64,000 nt of DNA from Novosphingobium sp. FSW06-99 (GCF_001519065.1 NZ_KQ954258.1:174894-238893); one strand, 5' to 3'. Counted from the first letter of the stretch, positions 1-10,761 are shown. Numbers and translations are program-made. The notes: a model not told the origin generated them from the sequence alone.

Positions 1-225
1 CACATCATGCGCCACTTCGAAACTGCCCGGATATTGCCCCCGCAACCCGCTGCGCATCGGGGGATAGACCGCCGGATCGGGTGTGCCACCCGGTGCCGCG
101 CCGGTGCCTGCCGCCAACGCCGGTTCGGCACCGATCAGCCCCAAAATCGTGCCCGCACCCACCCCGCCGAGAAAGTCGCGCCGCGCAACATGGAAGGGGC
201 TGTCGGTCTCGGTCGGTCTAGCCAT
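1..225 (-). CDS. Tat-exported FAD-dependent dehydrogenase, spermidine dehydrogenase-like, N-terminal part
   Basis: Only the first 75 codons are in the window; the gene continues beyond position 1. It starts at an ATG on the minus strand at 225. The N-terminus has a twin-arginine motif (ARRDFLGG, residues 14-21), then a hydrophobic stretch and an AxA-type cleavage region, so export by Tat is likely. The following segment (YPPMRSGLRGQYPGSFEVAHD) closely parallels residues 51-70 of the neighbouring gene at 398, so the two are divergent paralogues. I infer the same enzyme type: a periplasmic FAD dehydrogenase acting on a polyamine or similar amine. The FAD-binding region itself lies outside the window. 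Confidence 0.75.
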   Translation of the reverse strand, partial: MARPTETDSPFHVARRDFLGGVGAGTILGLIGAEPALAAGTGAAPGGTPDPAVYPPMRSGLRGQYPGSFEVAHDV

Positions 226-261
226 GGTGTTTCCCGAAAAAGGGTTATGCGCGGGCGTTGA

Positions 262-288
262 CACAGTCCGGTCGCCCGGTGGACTGTG
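262..288. promoter_or_regulatory. Inverted repeat in divergent dehydrogenase promoter region
   Basis: CACAGTCC at 262-269 is repeated as GGACTGTG at 281-288, a perfect 8-bp dyad with an 11-bp spacer. It sits in the 172-bp gap between the two divergent dehydrogenase genes, and a TTGACA hexamer (258-263) overlaps its left arm. Such a position suits an operator controlling both promoters. No good -10 partner for the TTGACA is visible, so the promoter assignment is open. Confidence 0.35.
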
Positions 289-397
289 CGGCAGGCGCGC
301 GCAACAATGCCTCAACCGGTGGGCCTTGCCCATCCCGAAGCGGTTGGCCTGGCCCGCCTTTTTTGCACGTTCGGACGATAGCCACGGGGAAACCGCG

Positions 398-2386
398 ATG
401 ACCGATTACAGCGAAGCCGATCGCCGGCTGGGCATGGACATGCCAATCCAGCGGCGCGATTTCATCAACGGCGTGCTGGTCGGATCGGGCGCGCTGGCGG
501 CAGGGCTGGCCGGCGGCTTTCCCGCGCAGGCAGCCCCGATCGAGGCCTATCCGCCCGCCCGCACGGGCCTGCGCGGCGCGCATCCGGGCGCGTTCGAGGC
601 GGCCCATGCGCTGCGCGACGGCACGCTGAAGCCGGGCGATGCGGTCGATCAGGGCGAAGTCTACGATCTGGTCATCGTCGGCGGCGGCCTGTCGGGGCTG
701 AGCGCAGCGCATTTCTATCAAAAGGCGTGGGGTGGTGCGCGCAAAGTACTGGTGCTGGACAACCACGACGATTTCGGCGGCCATGCCAAACGCAACGAAT
801 TCGTCGTCAACGGCAAACTGATCGTGTGCAACGGCGGCACGCTCGAAATCGAAAGTCCCGATCGATACAACGCCTGGGCGCGCAGCGTGCTCGACGACAT
901 CGGGCTCGATCTGGCGCGCTATCGCACCGCCAACACCGCCAATCGCAAGCTCTATGGCGATCTCGGGCTGGCCGCCGCGTTTGCCTTTGATCGCGAAACG
1001 TTCGGCAAGGCGACCGGCGGCAAGGACACTTTCGTGCGCCTGCCAAAGGGCCATTTCTATGGCTTTTCCTCCGAAGTGATCGACACCGCGCCGATCGGCG
1101 AGGCGGCGCGCGCCGCCTTGCGCAAGATCACCGCCAAGGATCTGCCCGACTATCTGCCCGGCCTGTCGGTCGAGGCCAAGAAGGATTGGCTGGCGCGTCA
1201 CTCGTTCCGCGAATTCCTGATCGACAAGGCCGGGCTGAACGAAGAAGCCTACTGGTTTTTCCAGCACATGGGATGCGGCACGTTCTGCGTTGGTGCGGAT
1301 GCCACGCCCGCGCTGTTCGGCTGGGTCCAGGGCTATCCCGGCTTTTCGGGGATGGGGCTGGGCGCCATTCCCGATGGCCTGTTCGCCGACCTGCCCGGCG
1401 GGCAGCACGGGCGACAAAAGGAAGGCACCGAGGATATCCATTTCCCCGATGGCAATGCCACGATCGCCCGCGCGCTGGTGGCAAAGCTGATCCCGGCGGC
1501 CACAGCGGCGCGCGCGATGGAGGATTTCGGCACCGCGCGGATCGATTACGACGCACTCGACCGGCCCGACAACCCGACCCGCATCCGCCTGTCGAGCATC
1601 GTCGTCCATGTCGAACATCAGGGCAATCCGGCCACCGCGCGCGAAGTCGCGGTGCGCTACATGCATGGCGATGTCTTGCGCCAAGTGCGCGGGCGGGCGG
1701 TGATCCTGGCCAACTGGAACATGATGATCCCCTATATGATGCCCGAACTGCCCGAGGCGCAGCGCGAGGCGCTGGCCTATGGCGTCAAGGGCCCGCTGGT
1801 CTATTCCAGCGTCGCGCTGACCAACTGGCGCGCGTTCAAAAACCTGGGCGTCGTGCGGTTCGATTGCCCGACGATGTTCCACAATGAAGTCGGCCTGACC
1901 GAGGCGGCGAGTCTGGGCGGACTGACCCATGCCGCCGGCCCCGACGAACCGGTGGTGGCGCATCTGGTCAAATATTGCACCAAACCCGGCCTGCCACGGC
2001 GCGACCAGCACCGTGCCGCGCGGCAGGATTTGCTGGAAACCACCTGGGAAACCTTTGAACGCGAAACCCGCGCGCAATTGCAGCGCCTGCTCGGCCCCGG
2101 CGGGTTCGACGCACGCCGCGACATTGCCGCGATCACCGTCAACCGCTGGCCGCACGGCTATGCCTATACCTACAACAGCATCTATGACCCGGTCGAATGG
2201 GTCTACAGCGAAACCCCGACGCGCCCGTGCGTGGTGGGCCGCCAGCCGTTCGGGCTGGTGTCGATCGCCAACAGCGATGCCGCCGCCAGCCCGCACACCG
2301 ATGCCGCCATGCTCGAAGGCCATCGCGCGGTGCAGGAAGTGATCGAGCGCGAAACTTACCCGTTCGCCCCCAGGCGGGTGGGGTGA
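398..2386 (+). CDS. Tat-exported FAD-dependent dehydrogenase, spermidine dehydrogenase-like
   Basis: A 662-residue protein. The ATG at 398 is preceded by a GGGGA-type ribosome site. Residues 19-25 (RRDFING) form a twin-arginine signal followed by a hydrophobic segment. The FAD-binding dinucleotide motif is VIVGGGLSGLSAA (residues 92-104), followed by an acidic strand end (LVLDNHDDFGG). Overall layout and the YPP..TGLRG..PG.FE.AH segment are those of the SpdH-type family, which oxidises spermidine in the periplasm; this identification is from memory of the family. The surrounding agmatine, putrescine and GABA genes support a polyamine substrate. An alternative is another FAD amine or alcohol dehydrogenase. 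The gene ends directly against the convergent sulfotransferase gene. Confidence 0.7.
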   Translation: MTDYSEADRRLGMDMPIQRRDFINGVLVGSGALAAGLAGGFPAQAAPIEAYPPARTGLRGAHPGAFEAAHALRDGTLKPGDAVDQGEVYDLVIVGGGLSGLSAAHFYQKAWGGARKVLVLDNHDDFGGHAKRNEFVVNGKLIVCNGGTLEIESPDRYNAWARSVLDDIGLDLARYRTANTANRKLYGDLGLAAAFAFDRETFGKATGGKDTFVRLPKGHFYGFSSEVIDTAPIGEAARAALRKITAKDLPDYLPGLSVEAKKDWLARHSFREFLIDKAGLNEEAYWFFQHMGCGTFCVGADATPALFGWVQGYPGFSGMGLGAIPDGLFADLPGGQHGRQKEGTEDIHFPDGNATIARALVAKLIPAATAARAMEDFGTARIDYDALDRPDNPTRIRLSSIVVHVEHQGNPATAREVAVRYMHGDVLRQVRGRAVILANWNMMIPYMMPELPEAQREALAYGVKGPLVYSSVALTNWRAFKNLGVVRFDCPTMFHNEVGLTEAASLGGLTHAAGPDEPVVAHLVKYCTKPGLPRRDQHRAARQDLLETTWETFERETRAQLQRLLGPGGFDARRDIAAITVNRWPHGYAYTYNSIYDPVEWVYSETPTRPCVVGRQPFGLVSIANSDAAASPHTDAAMLEGHRAVQEVIERETYPFAPRRVG

Positions 2387-4429
2387 TCAGGCGATATCCA
2401 GCCAGTCGCGCCAATCGGGCGGCGCGGCGGGCCAGGCCGCCACTACCGGCCCCAGCGCCTGCTGCAAGGGGCCCAGCCATGCGGCGAACCGCTGCCAATG
2501 GTCGAGGCCGTCGGTAAAGATCGGCTGACGCACCTGCTCGGCGCTGGCAGTACGCACCGCCCGGTCGTTCTGCCAGAACGCCAGACATCCTGGCTCGAAC
2601 GGCAGATCGAGCGCGGTCAACAGTGTGCGTACGTGCGCCTCGGTATCGGCGACCAGCGCTTCATAGATCACGCGGTGCACCATGCCCGGTGCCACGGCAT
2701 CGGCCTGCGCCATCATCGCGACATAATCGCGATAATGGCGCCCGATGTCCCCCAGGTCATAACTGAACGCCTGCCCGCGTGCAAAATGCTGTTTCCAAAC
2801 CGAAAATCCGCAGGCCATGGGATGACGGCGCACATCGACGATCCGCGCGCGCGGCACGATCAGGCGGATCAGCGCAAGGTGCTGCCAATTGTTGGGCATC
2901 TTGTCGATGAACCGGGGCCGCCCGCTGCGCCGGTGCACCGCCGCGCGCGCCAGATAGTCCTCGCCCAGCGCGCGCCGTTCGTCGGGCGACAGCGCCGCCA
3001 TCGCCGCTTCCGGAGTTTGCCCCGCCGCGCGGGCCCGCTGCGCCAGCCGGTCAGCCAGCATCATCATCGCGGGCAATTCGTGCGTGCCTTCGACCAGTGA
3101 ATGGCTGCCAAGGATCTGTTCGACCAGCGTCGATCCGGCGCGGGGCAGCCCGACCACAAAGATCGCATCGTCGCCCAGCGTACCGCCGGTATCGGGCACC
3201 CCGGCGGACAACAGCCGCGCCTGCGCCGCCACCCGGGCATGCGCGGCATCGGCATCCCATGGCAATGTGGCCCGGCGCAAGCGGTTGCCCGTCTCATAGG
3301 CCGCAAATGCCGCCTCGTCGCGCCCGGCATCCTCCAGCGCCTTGCCCAGCGCGAACTGGAGATGAAACGCATCCTCGCCCTGCGCCCCGGGCAAGGCCGC
3401 GCGCATTGCGGCGATATCCTGCTCGCCCAGCCGCACCGTCTTGAGGTTCGCCAGGCTCCACCAGGCCTCGCCCAGCCCCGGTGCGGCGGCGATCGCGCCG
3501 CGAAACGCGCTCTGCGCGCGATCGCGCAGCCCCAGCGTCTTGGCCACATGGCCCAGATTGAGCCAGACCGGTGGCGGCGCGCCGCCGGTCGCAATCATCG
3601 CCTCATAGATCCGCCGGGCTTCGTCCTGTTCGCCCAGCTTCACCAGGATCGAGGCCCGCAACATCAGCAGCCCCGGCTCGTCCGGCGCGCGCGCCACCAG
3701 CACATCGGCATGATCGCGCGCCTCGATCAGCCGGTCGGCCTCGACCAGCATCCGGGTCAGGAACACCCGCGCCGCCTCGAACCCCGGCGCCAGCGCCACC
3801 GCACGCGCCACATGGGCAATCGCTTCATCGCCGCGCCCCCGCCGCCAGGCAAGCTCGCCCAGCAGCCGGATCGCGGCGGCATCGTCGGGCAGGGCATCGA
3901 GAAAACGCCGGATCAACGCCTCGCACCGGTCTGCCTGCCCGGCCACCATCGCGCGCGCTGCCGCCACCAGCAGGGGGTCGCGGCTGGCGGCGGCCACCGC
4001 GCCCGCATCGGCATGCCACGCCGCATGCTCGTCCCCGGTGGCGCGCAAGGCGCGGGCCAGCGCATGCCAGGCCACGGCCAGGCCCGGACGGGCGCGCGTG
4101 GCCAGCCGCAAGGGGGCAATCGCCGCCGCCGCGTCCCCTGCGGCAAGCAACGCCTGCCCCCATTCCGCCGCTGCCTGCGGGTCATCGGGGCGCGCCTGCG
4201 CCACCGGCGCGATCACCGCCAGCGCACCCGCCGCATCCCCAGCCAGCCGCAAGGCACAGGCCAGCACCAGGCGTGCGGGCGCATGGTCTGGGGCAGCAGC
4301 GACCACCGCGCGCGCCAGCAACGCCGCGCGCGCCGGATCGCCCGCCAGCGCAGCCTGCGCCGCGCCCAGTTGCGCGGCGACGGGCGGAGACAGGTGCGGT
4401 GGCGGCAGTTGGTCCATGGCATCGACCAT
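2387..4429 (-). CDS. Tetratricopeptide repeat protein with C-terminal sulfotransferase domain
   Basis: A 680-residue protein. Residues 15-380 are alanine-rich helical pairs with TPR spacing. Residues from about 420 to the end are a sulfotransferase domain, with the PAPS 5'-phosphosulfate loop GLPRAGST at 427-434 and a second nucleotide-binding element (RIVDVRRHPMACGFS) further on. The family transfers sulfate from PAPS to an acceptor or acts as a TPR-anchored tyrosyl-type sulfotransferase; the acceptor here is unknown. A second in-frame ATG lies four codons downstream. The gene is divergent from the TonB receptor at 4668, a pairing I recall from other sphingomonads. The 3' end abuts the convergent gene at 398-2386 with no gap. 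Confidence 0.85.
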   Translation of the reverse strand: MVDAMDQLPPPHLSPPVAAQLGAAQAALAGDPARAALLARAVVAAAPDHAPARLVLACALRLAGDAAGALAVIAPVAQARPDDPQAAAEWGQALLAAGDAAAAIAPLRLATRARPGLAVAWHALARALRATGDEHAAWHADAGAVAAASRDPLLVAAARAMVAGQADRCEALIRRFLDALPDDAAAIRLLGELAWRRGRGDEAIAHVARAVALAPGFEAARVFLTRMLVEADRLIEARDHADVLVARAPDEPGLLMLRASILVKLGEQDEARRIYEAMIATGGAPPPVWLNLGHVAKTLGLRDRAQSAFRGAIAAAPGLGEAWWSLANLKTVRLGEQDIAAMRAALPGAQGEDAFHLQFALGKALEDAGRDEAAFAAYETGNRLRRATLPWDADAAHARVAAQARLLSAGVPDTGGTLGDDAIFVVGLPRAGSTLVEQILGSHSLVEGTHELPAMMMLADRLAQRARAAGQTPEAAMAALSPDERRALGEDYLARAAVHRRSGRPRFIDKMPNNWQHLALIRLIVPRARIVDVRRHPMACGFSVWKQHFARGQAFSYDLGDIGRHYRDYVAMMAQADAVAPGMVHRVIYEALVADTEAHVRTLLTALDLPFEPGCLAFWQNDRAVRTASAEQVRQPIFTDGLDHWQRFAAWLGPLQQALGPVVAAWPAAPPDWRDWLDIA

Positions 4430-4489
4430 GGCCCGACCGAGGTTGCAAATCCATGCCTTTGGAACGGCTTAAAAGGGCGCCCGTGCGGC

Positions 4490-4517
4490 TTGACTTGCCC
4501 TGTCCCGCGAAGATACT
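4490..4517 (+). promoter_or_regulatory. Candidate sigma-70-like promoter of TonB receptor gene
   Basis: TTGACT at 4490-4495 and GATACT at 4512-4517 are separated by 16 bp, in the divergent gap between the sulfotransferase and the TonB receptor. A T-rich run follows. The resulting leader before the ATG at 4668 would be about 145 nt. Match is fair rather than strong. Confidence 0.35.
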
Positions 4518-4667
4518 TTTTTTCCTGGAAAGACGGCGTTCGGGGGCAATCCCAGGCCGGTCCAGACGGTGACTTCAATCCATATTGCGACTTTGGCGGT
4601 CAGGCGCGGCGCACCCTTGCGCCTGGCGTTCCGGCGGCGTGCGCCAGATATCAGGGGGAAATCGACC

Positions 4668-7124
4668 ATGCCACGTGCATCGCGTGCCTGTTGTTTGCGT
4701 CTGGCAACCCTGCTTGGCACGGCAACCATGCTGACCCCGATGGCGGCGCAGGCCGAAACCCCCGCGGTCGGTAACGAGACCCCGCCCGACCCGGCCACGG
4801 CGCTGGGCGAAATCGTGGTGACCGCCACGCGCAAGCAGGAAAGCGTGCAACGCGTGCCGATCAGCGTGCAGGCACTGACGATGGACAAACTCGACCAGCG
4901 CCAGGTGAGCGTGTTTTCCGACTATGTCGAAATGCTGCCCAGCGTCAGTTTCGACTCGCTGGGGCCGGGGCGCACCAATCTCTATTTTCGTGGCATCTCG
5001 GTCAACGCGGGGGGCCTGCCGACCGCCGCGACTTATATCGACGATGTGCCGATCACCTCGATCGGCGGCATGCCCGAAGTGCATGTCTATGACGTCGAAC
5101 GCGTCGAGGCGCTGTCGGGCCCGCAAGGCACCCTGTTCGGATCGAGCTCGCTGGCGGGCACTTTGCGCATCATCACCCAGAAACCGAAACTCGACAAAGT
5201 CGAGGCCGGGATCGATGTGCAGGTCGACAAGTTTGGCGCGGGCGCGGCGGGCGCGGAAATCCAGGGCTATATCAACCTGCCGCTGGCGCAGCGCGTGGCC
5301 TTGCGCGTGATGGCGTTCTATGAACACGAAGGCGGTTATATCGACAACACGCCGGGCAGTTACACCTACACATTCGGCCAGTTCAATCCGAACAGCCCGA
5401 CGTATAACGGCGGCACCTACAATCCGGCGATATCCTATACCCGCACCAACGCCAATGTGGTGCACAACAATTACAACCCGGTCACCAGTTGGGGCGGGCG
5501 CGCCAGCATTCTGGCGCAAGTGACCGACGACTGGTCGCTGACCCCGTCGATCACTTATCAGGACCAGCACAGCTATGGCGGGTTTGGCTATGACCCGCGC
5601 TTTTCCGGGCTGCAAGTCCACGACTACACGCCGACCAGCGACCACGACGAATGGTACCAGGCATCGCTGACGCTGCAGGGGCAGATCGCCGGTCTCGATG
5701 TGACCGGCGTGTTCGGCTATTTTCACCGCGACGTCCATGTCCTGCAGGATTACAGCTATTATTCGATCGATTACGACAAGAACGGTGGATCATACTACTA
5801 TTTCCGCGACGCGCAGGGGGCCGTGCTCGATCCCACGCAATATGCCACATCGTCGACCGCCGGGCACAAGATCACCGAGGAATTGCGCGTGGCCACGCCC
5901 CGGTCATCGCGGTTGCAGATGACGGCGGGTGTGTTCAACCAGTTCCAGAAGGACACGGTCGAAGAAGATTTCGTGTTTCCGGGCTCCGCCAATGCCTATG
6001 CGGGCACCGATTACGACCCGTCGACGGGCATCTTTACGCCGCTCGATCCGGCGCCGGTGGTGCGCGGCAATTCGCTCTATTCCACCGATGAAGATCGCAC
6101 CTACAAGGATTTCGGGATCTATGGCGAGGCGACGTATCCGATCCTCGACACGCTGAAGCTGACCGGCGGGATCCGCTATTTTTCCACCAGCAACAACACA
6201 TATGGATTCAACGGCACGATCTATTCGGCCAATTGCACGTTCCCGCTGGTCGGCCATCTGAGCTGCATCGATGTCGACGAACCCTATCACCAGACCGGCG
6301 AAACCCACAAAGTCAGCCTGGCCTGGCAGGTCGTGCCCGACAAATTGCTCTATGCCACTTATTCAACCGGGTTCCGCCCCGGCGGGGGCAACAATCTGAC
6401 CGGAAGCCAGCCGTACAAGGCCGATACGCTCGACAATTACGAACTGGGTGCAAAGCTGCGGTTCGGGCCCAATATCCGGTTCAACACCGCGATCTATTAT
6501 GAAAAGTGGAAAGGGGTGCAATATTCGGTCATCGTCGCCAACACGTTCGGCAGCACCGCGACGATCAACGCCGGGGATGCGCGGGTCTATGGCATCGAAG
6601 GTGATTTCGACTGGAAACTGGGGCCGGTCACGCTGTCGGGATCGGGCGCCTATAACGATGCCAAGCTGTCGACCAATTTCTGCGACCTGGTCAGCCTGAC
6701 CGATCTGGTTCCCAGCAGCACCTGTTCGGTGACGGCGGGCAATCTGGCCGCCGCCAGCGGCACGCGCCTGCCGCGCCAGCCCAAATTCAAGGGGCAGATG
6801 AGCGCACGCTATACTGTTCCGGTGGGCCGCTATGAAGGGTTCCTGCAAGGCGTGGTGCTGCACCAGTCGAGCAGCACGTCGGATCTCAACACCACCAACG
6901 ACGCGCTCTATGGCGACCCTGCCGGCTTCACCAGTTTCGATTTCTCTGCAGGCGCCAAGCGTGATCTGTTCAGCGTCGAAGCGTTCATCCAGAACGCGTT
7001 CGACGAACGCGGCGTGCTGAGCCGCAACGCCTTCTGCGAAATCCAGACCTGTTACGAAGGCACCCGCAGCTATCCCATCAAGCCACGCTACTTCGGCATC
7101 CGGTTCAGCCAGAAATTCCAGTGA
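4668..7124 (+). CDS. TonB-dependent outer-membrane receptor
   Basis: An 818-residue protein. The ATG at 4668 follows AGGGGGAA, a strong ribosome site, which decides the start over upstream in-frame codons. The signal peptide ends at AAQA (about residue 29). Next comes the plug region with EIVVTATRKQESVQRVP, as in iron-complex-type receptors, and then a barrel rich in aromatic residues ending in the C-terminal aromatic RYFGIRFSQKF. Family members import siderophores, other iron complexes, or organic nutrients using TonB energy. The substrate cannot be told from sequence. The position opposite a sulfotransferase and beside polyamine genes does not settle it. Confidence 0.9.
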   Translation: MPRASRACCLRLATLLGTATMLTPMAAQAETPAVGNETPPDPATALGEIVVTATRKQESVQRVPISVQALTMDKLDQRQVSVFSDYVEMLPSVSFDSLGPGRTNLYFRGISVNAGGLPTAATYIDDVPITSIGGMPEVHVYDVERVEALSGPQGTLFGSSSLAGTLRIITQKPKLDKVEAGIDVQVDKFGAGAAGAEIQGYINLPLAQRVALRVMAFYEHEGGYIDNTPGSYTYTFGQFNPNSPTYNGGTYNPAISYTRTNANVVHNNYNPVTSWGGRASILAQVTDDWSLTPSITYQDQHSYGGFGYDPRFSGLQVHDYTPTSDHDEWYQASLTLQGQIAGLDVTGVFGYFHRDVHVLQDYSYYSIDYDKNGGSYYYFRDAQGAVLDPTQYATSSTAGHKITEELRVATPRSSRLQMTAGVFNQFQKDTVEEDFVFPGSANAYAGTDYDPSTGIFTPLDPAPVVRGNSLYSTDEDRTYKDFGIYGEATYPILDTLKLTGGIRYFSTSNNTYGFNGTIYSANCTFPLVGHLSCIDVDEPYHQTGETHKVSLAWQVVPDKLLYATYSTGFRPGGGNNLTGSQPYKADTLDNYELGAKLRFGPNIRFNTAIYYEKWKGVQYSVIVANTFGSTATINAGDARVYGIEGDFDWKLGPVTLSGSGAYNDAKLSTNFCDLVSLTDLVPSSTCSVTAGNLAAASGTRLPRQPKFKGQMSARYTVPVGRYEGFLQGVVLHQSSSTSDLNTTNDALYGDPAGFTSFDFSAGAKRDLFSVEAFIQNAFDERGVLSRNAFCEIQTCYEGTRSYPIKPRYFGIRFSQKFQ

Positions 7125-7130
7125 AAGCCA

Positions 7131-7166
7131 TCGCGGCGCCGGTACCCCCCGATACCGACGCCGCGA
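7131..7166. terminator. Hairpin between convergent receptor and aguA genes
   Basis: Arms 7131-7144 and 7153-7166 pair at 13 of 14 positions around an 8-nt C-rich loop. It lies just after the receptor stop and before the aguA stop on the other strand. No T-run follows, so it may be a bidirectional or factor-assisted terminator. Confidence 0.5.
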
Positions 7167-7202
7167 CCATCAACAGCACCTGCCTGTGCGCCCCACAGAC
7201 AC

Positions 7203-8320
7203 TTACGCCCCGCGCACCGCCGGTTGCTGTTGAGTCACGCAATGGATGTTGCCGCCGCCCAGCAGAATTTCGCGGGATGGCAGCATGACAATCTCATGCG
7301 TGGGAAACAAACCTGTCAGGATCGCCGCGGCCGTGGCATCGGTCGGCACGCCGAACGCGGGGGCAATCACCGCACCGTTGACGATCAGAAAATTGATATA
7401 GCTGGCCGCCAGCCGGTCGCCCGCCATCGACGACAGGCGGGGATTGGTGCGGTCGAGCCCGCTCGCTTCTTCGGCGGTCAGGAACATCGGGGTGGGCATC
7501 GGTATGCGTTCGACGCGGATCGGGCGCCCTTTGGCATCGCGCGCGCCCTGCAACCGCGCCTCCGCCTCGCGCGAGATCGCGTAATGCGGATCGGCAGGAT
7601 CGTCGCACCATGACAACAGCACCACGCCCGGCGCGACAAAGCAGGCCAGATTGTCGATATGCCCGCCGGTGATATCGTCGGGCACGCCATCGTTCAGCCA
7701 GATCACGCATTGCGCGCCAAGATGGTCGCACAAGATCGCCTCGGCATCGGCCCGCGTCAGGCCGGGATTGCGGTTGGGGTTCAGCACGCAGGCCTCGGTG
7801 GTCAGCACGGTGCCTTCGCCATCGACATGGATTGCCCCGCCTTCGGTCACCAGCGGCGCGCGAAAGTGCCGCGCACGTTCCAGATCGCACATCTTGGCGG
7901 CCACCACGTCATCGGCATCCCACGGGAAATAGAGCCCGTCGGACAGCCCGCCCCAGCCGTTGAAATGCCAGTCGACACCGCCCAGATGCCCGGCCTCGTC
8001 GATCACGAAGGTCGCCCCGGTGTCGCGCAACCAGGCATCGTTGGTCGACATTTCGACCACGCGCACCGCGGGATCAAGCTGGCGCACGGCGTTTTCCCAT
8101 TGCCGCGCCGACACCAGCATCGTCACCGGTTCGAACCGGGCGATCGTGTTGGCCAGACGCGCAAAGGCCGCCTGCGCGGGCTTTGCCCCCAATCGCCAGG
8201 TGTCGGGCCGTTCGGGCCAGGCCATCCAGCAACCGGCCTGGCGATGCCATTCGGCAGGCATGCGAAACCCCGCGGCGCGCGGGGTTTGCGTCGGCGCGAT
8301 CAGCGTTTGTGCGGCCATGT

Positions 8321-8324
<4 letters not shown>
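7203..8324 (-). CDS. aguA: Agmatine deiminase
   Basis: A 373-residue enzyme of the guanidino-modifying superfamily, converting agmatine to N-carbamoylputrescine and ammonia. Visible signatures are the N-terminal MPAEWHRQAGCWMAWP, the TEGGAIHVDGEGT segment, the GGHIDN histidine motif, and the C-terminal catalytic cysteine in GGGNIHCVTQQ (Cys362). Length matches the family. The ATG at 8324 overlaps the stop of the amidase gene by 4 bp, so aguA is the last gene of a permease-aguB-aguA operon. Its partner amidase directly upstream makes the assignment firm over peptidyl-arginine deiminases of the same fold. Confidence 0.95.
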
Positions 8325-9198
<874 letters not shown>

Positions 9199-9211
<13 letters not shown>

Positions 9212-10671
9212 TGCACCATTCTCCCACTCCACAGCGCCTGCATCAGCAGGGCATAGACAACACTCGCGACCAGCGGCCCGATCAGGCACGACAGATCGGT
9301 TCCCCCGGCCAGCACGGCGATCGGCCCGGTCCACAGCTTTCCCACGATCGCCAGCAGCGCGGCGGTGGTCCCGGCCAGTTGCGCCACCACCCCCGCAGGG
9401 TTGACGCCGTGCCAGTACCAATAGGCGCCGGTGGCGGTTTCATTGCCCAGCGCGGCGCCGTCATAGCGGTTGCGCCGCAGCACGAGATCGGTGGCATAAA
9501 TCGCCATGCCCGGCGCCAGCACGGCCACCGACAGCGCCAGAAAATCCTGCAGCGCGGTCAGGAAATCACTGACGAACAAGGCATAGACGGTGCCCGAAAA
9601 CGCCAGCAGGCCGTCGGCCAGCACGGTGAGCGACCGGCGCAGCCGCACGCCTGCCGCCTGCAGCGAAATCCCCGAACTGTACGCGGTCATGATATTGTTG
9701 GTGATCGAACTCAGCGCGATGAACACCAGGAACACCGGCACCAGCCAGTGTGGCAGCAGCGTGGTCAGCCCCGCCTGTGGATCGGTCATGTCGGCCGCCG
9801 TGGCCGCCAGCGCCCCCAGCATGGCCAGCAGCACGGCGGGCACGAACCCGCCCAGCGCGGTCCACAGTGCCACCGCACCGATCGACACATCGGCCGGCAG
9901 ATAGCGCGCAAAATCCGCCGATGACGTCCACGACAGCGGGTTCGACGCGATCACGGCAGAGGCCGTAATCACCGCGCCCAGCCCGGCCCAGCCGGTCAGC
10001 CGGTGCACCGGATGCCAGGCCCAATTGACATGCGGCACGATTGCCGTCGCCAGCACCACCATGCACAGCGCCAGCACCGCGGTGAACGGCTGTGCACAGC
10101 GTACCATCGTGGCATGGCCATAGATGCTGACCGTCAGCGTCAGCGCGGCGGTGATCACCACCACCGCCAGCCGCAGCGCAATCGACGGCGTGATCCCCGC
10201 CCACACCAGCAACTGGTCGGTCGCCAGCGACCCCACCGACAAGTTGATCGCGCCATAGCCGACGCACACTCCCCAGCCCGACAGTATGACATTGACCCGA
10301 TTGGCACGCGGCCCGAACAGCGCGCGCATCACCACATAGCTGGGTCGGCCCGATGCGGGCCCGCTTGCCGCGATCAGTCCGACGGCAAACCACCACAGAT
10401 TGCCAAGCACGATCGCCAGCGCCGCCTGCGCCAGCGTCAGCCCCAGTCCGACCGCCACCGCGCCGAGCACGACATAGAGATAGGTCACGTTCGAAGACGC
10501 CCACAGCATCAGCAGTTCGCGCGGGGCGCCATGGCGTTCGTCATCGGGAATCCAGTCGATCCCGCGCACTTCAACGTGCCCGAAACGGTCCCCGCCGCGT
10601 GGCTGGTCTGTGGTCGGATCATGCGCGGCAGCGGCGACGGACATGGGCGAGTCGATTTCCGAAAAAAGCAT
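9199..10671 (-). CDS. NCS1/cytosine-purine-type permease, probable agmatine or polyamine importer
   Basis: About 490 residues with roughly 12 hydrophobic segments and the NCS1-type N-terminal region (GIDWIPDDERHG, then a first membrane span). Family members import nucleobases, allantoin, hydantoins and related nitrogen compounds by cation symport. As first gene of the operon with aguB and aguA, it probably imports agmatine or N-carbamoylputrescine; that is inference from context. ATG codons at 10671 and 10644 are both possible. The later one would place the dyad at 10671-10692 wholly upstream of the gene, but neither has a strong ribosome site. Confidence 0.8.
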
Positions 10672-10692
10672 TGTTGACCGGGTGGACAACAA
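10671..10692. promoter_or_regulatory. Palindromic operator candidate upstream of permease-aguB-aguA
   Basis: TTGTTG.CC, four bases, then GG.CAACAA: a 22-bp dyad with 8 of 9 positions paired in the arms. It lies in the divergent gap between the permease operon and the TetR gene, immediately upstream of or overlapping the permease start. Size and position suit a TetR dimer operator. Confidence 0.45.
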
Positions 10693-10712
10693 TGCCCTTA
10701 CGCTCTATTGGC

Positions 10713-10726
10713 CAAATGATCAATTG
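10713..10726. promoter_or_regulatory. Second inverted repeat in permease/TetR intergenic region
   Basis: A 14-bp element centred on TGATCA, with 12 of 14 positions palindromic, 20 bp beyond the first dyad and 36 bp before the TetR ATG. It may be a second regulator site or overlap the promoter of the permease operon (TTGATC on the minus strand). Confidence 0.3.
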
Positions 10727-10761
10727 CCTTTTTGAGCGGGAGTGACCATACTTTGGCGACA

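Noticed and set aside
245..2323. A 692-codon minus-strand open frame opposite the dehydrogenase gene
   Set aside because: It overlaps completely a gene with clear FAD and Tat motifs. The translation shows no domain.
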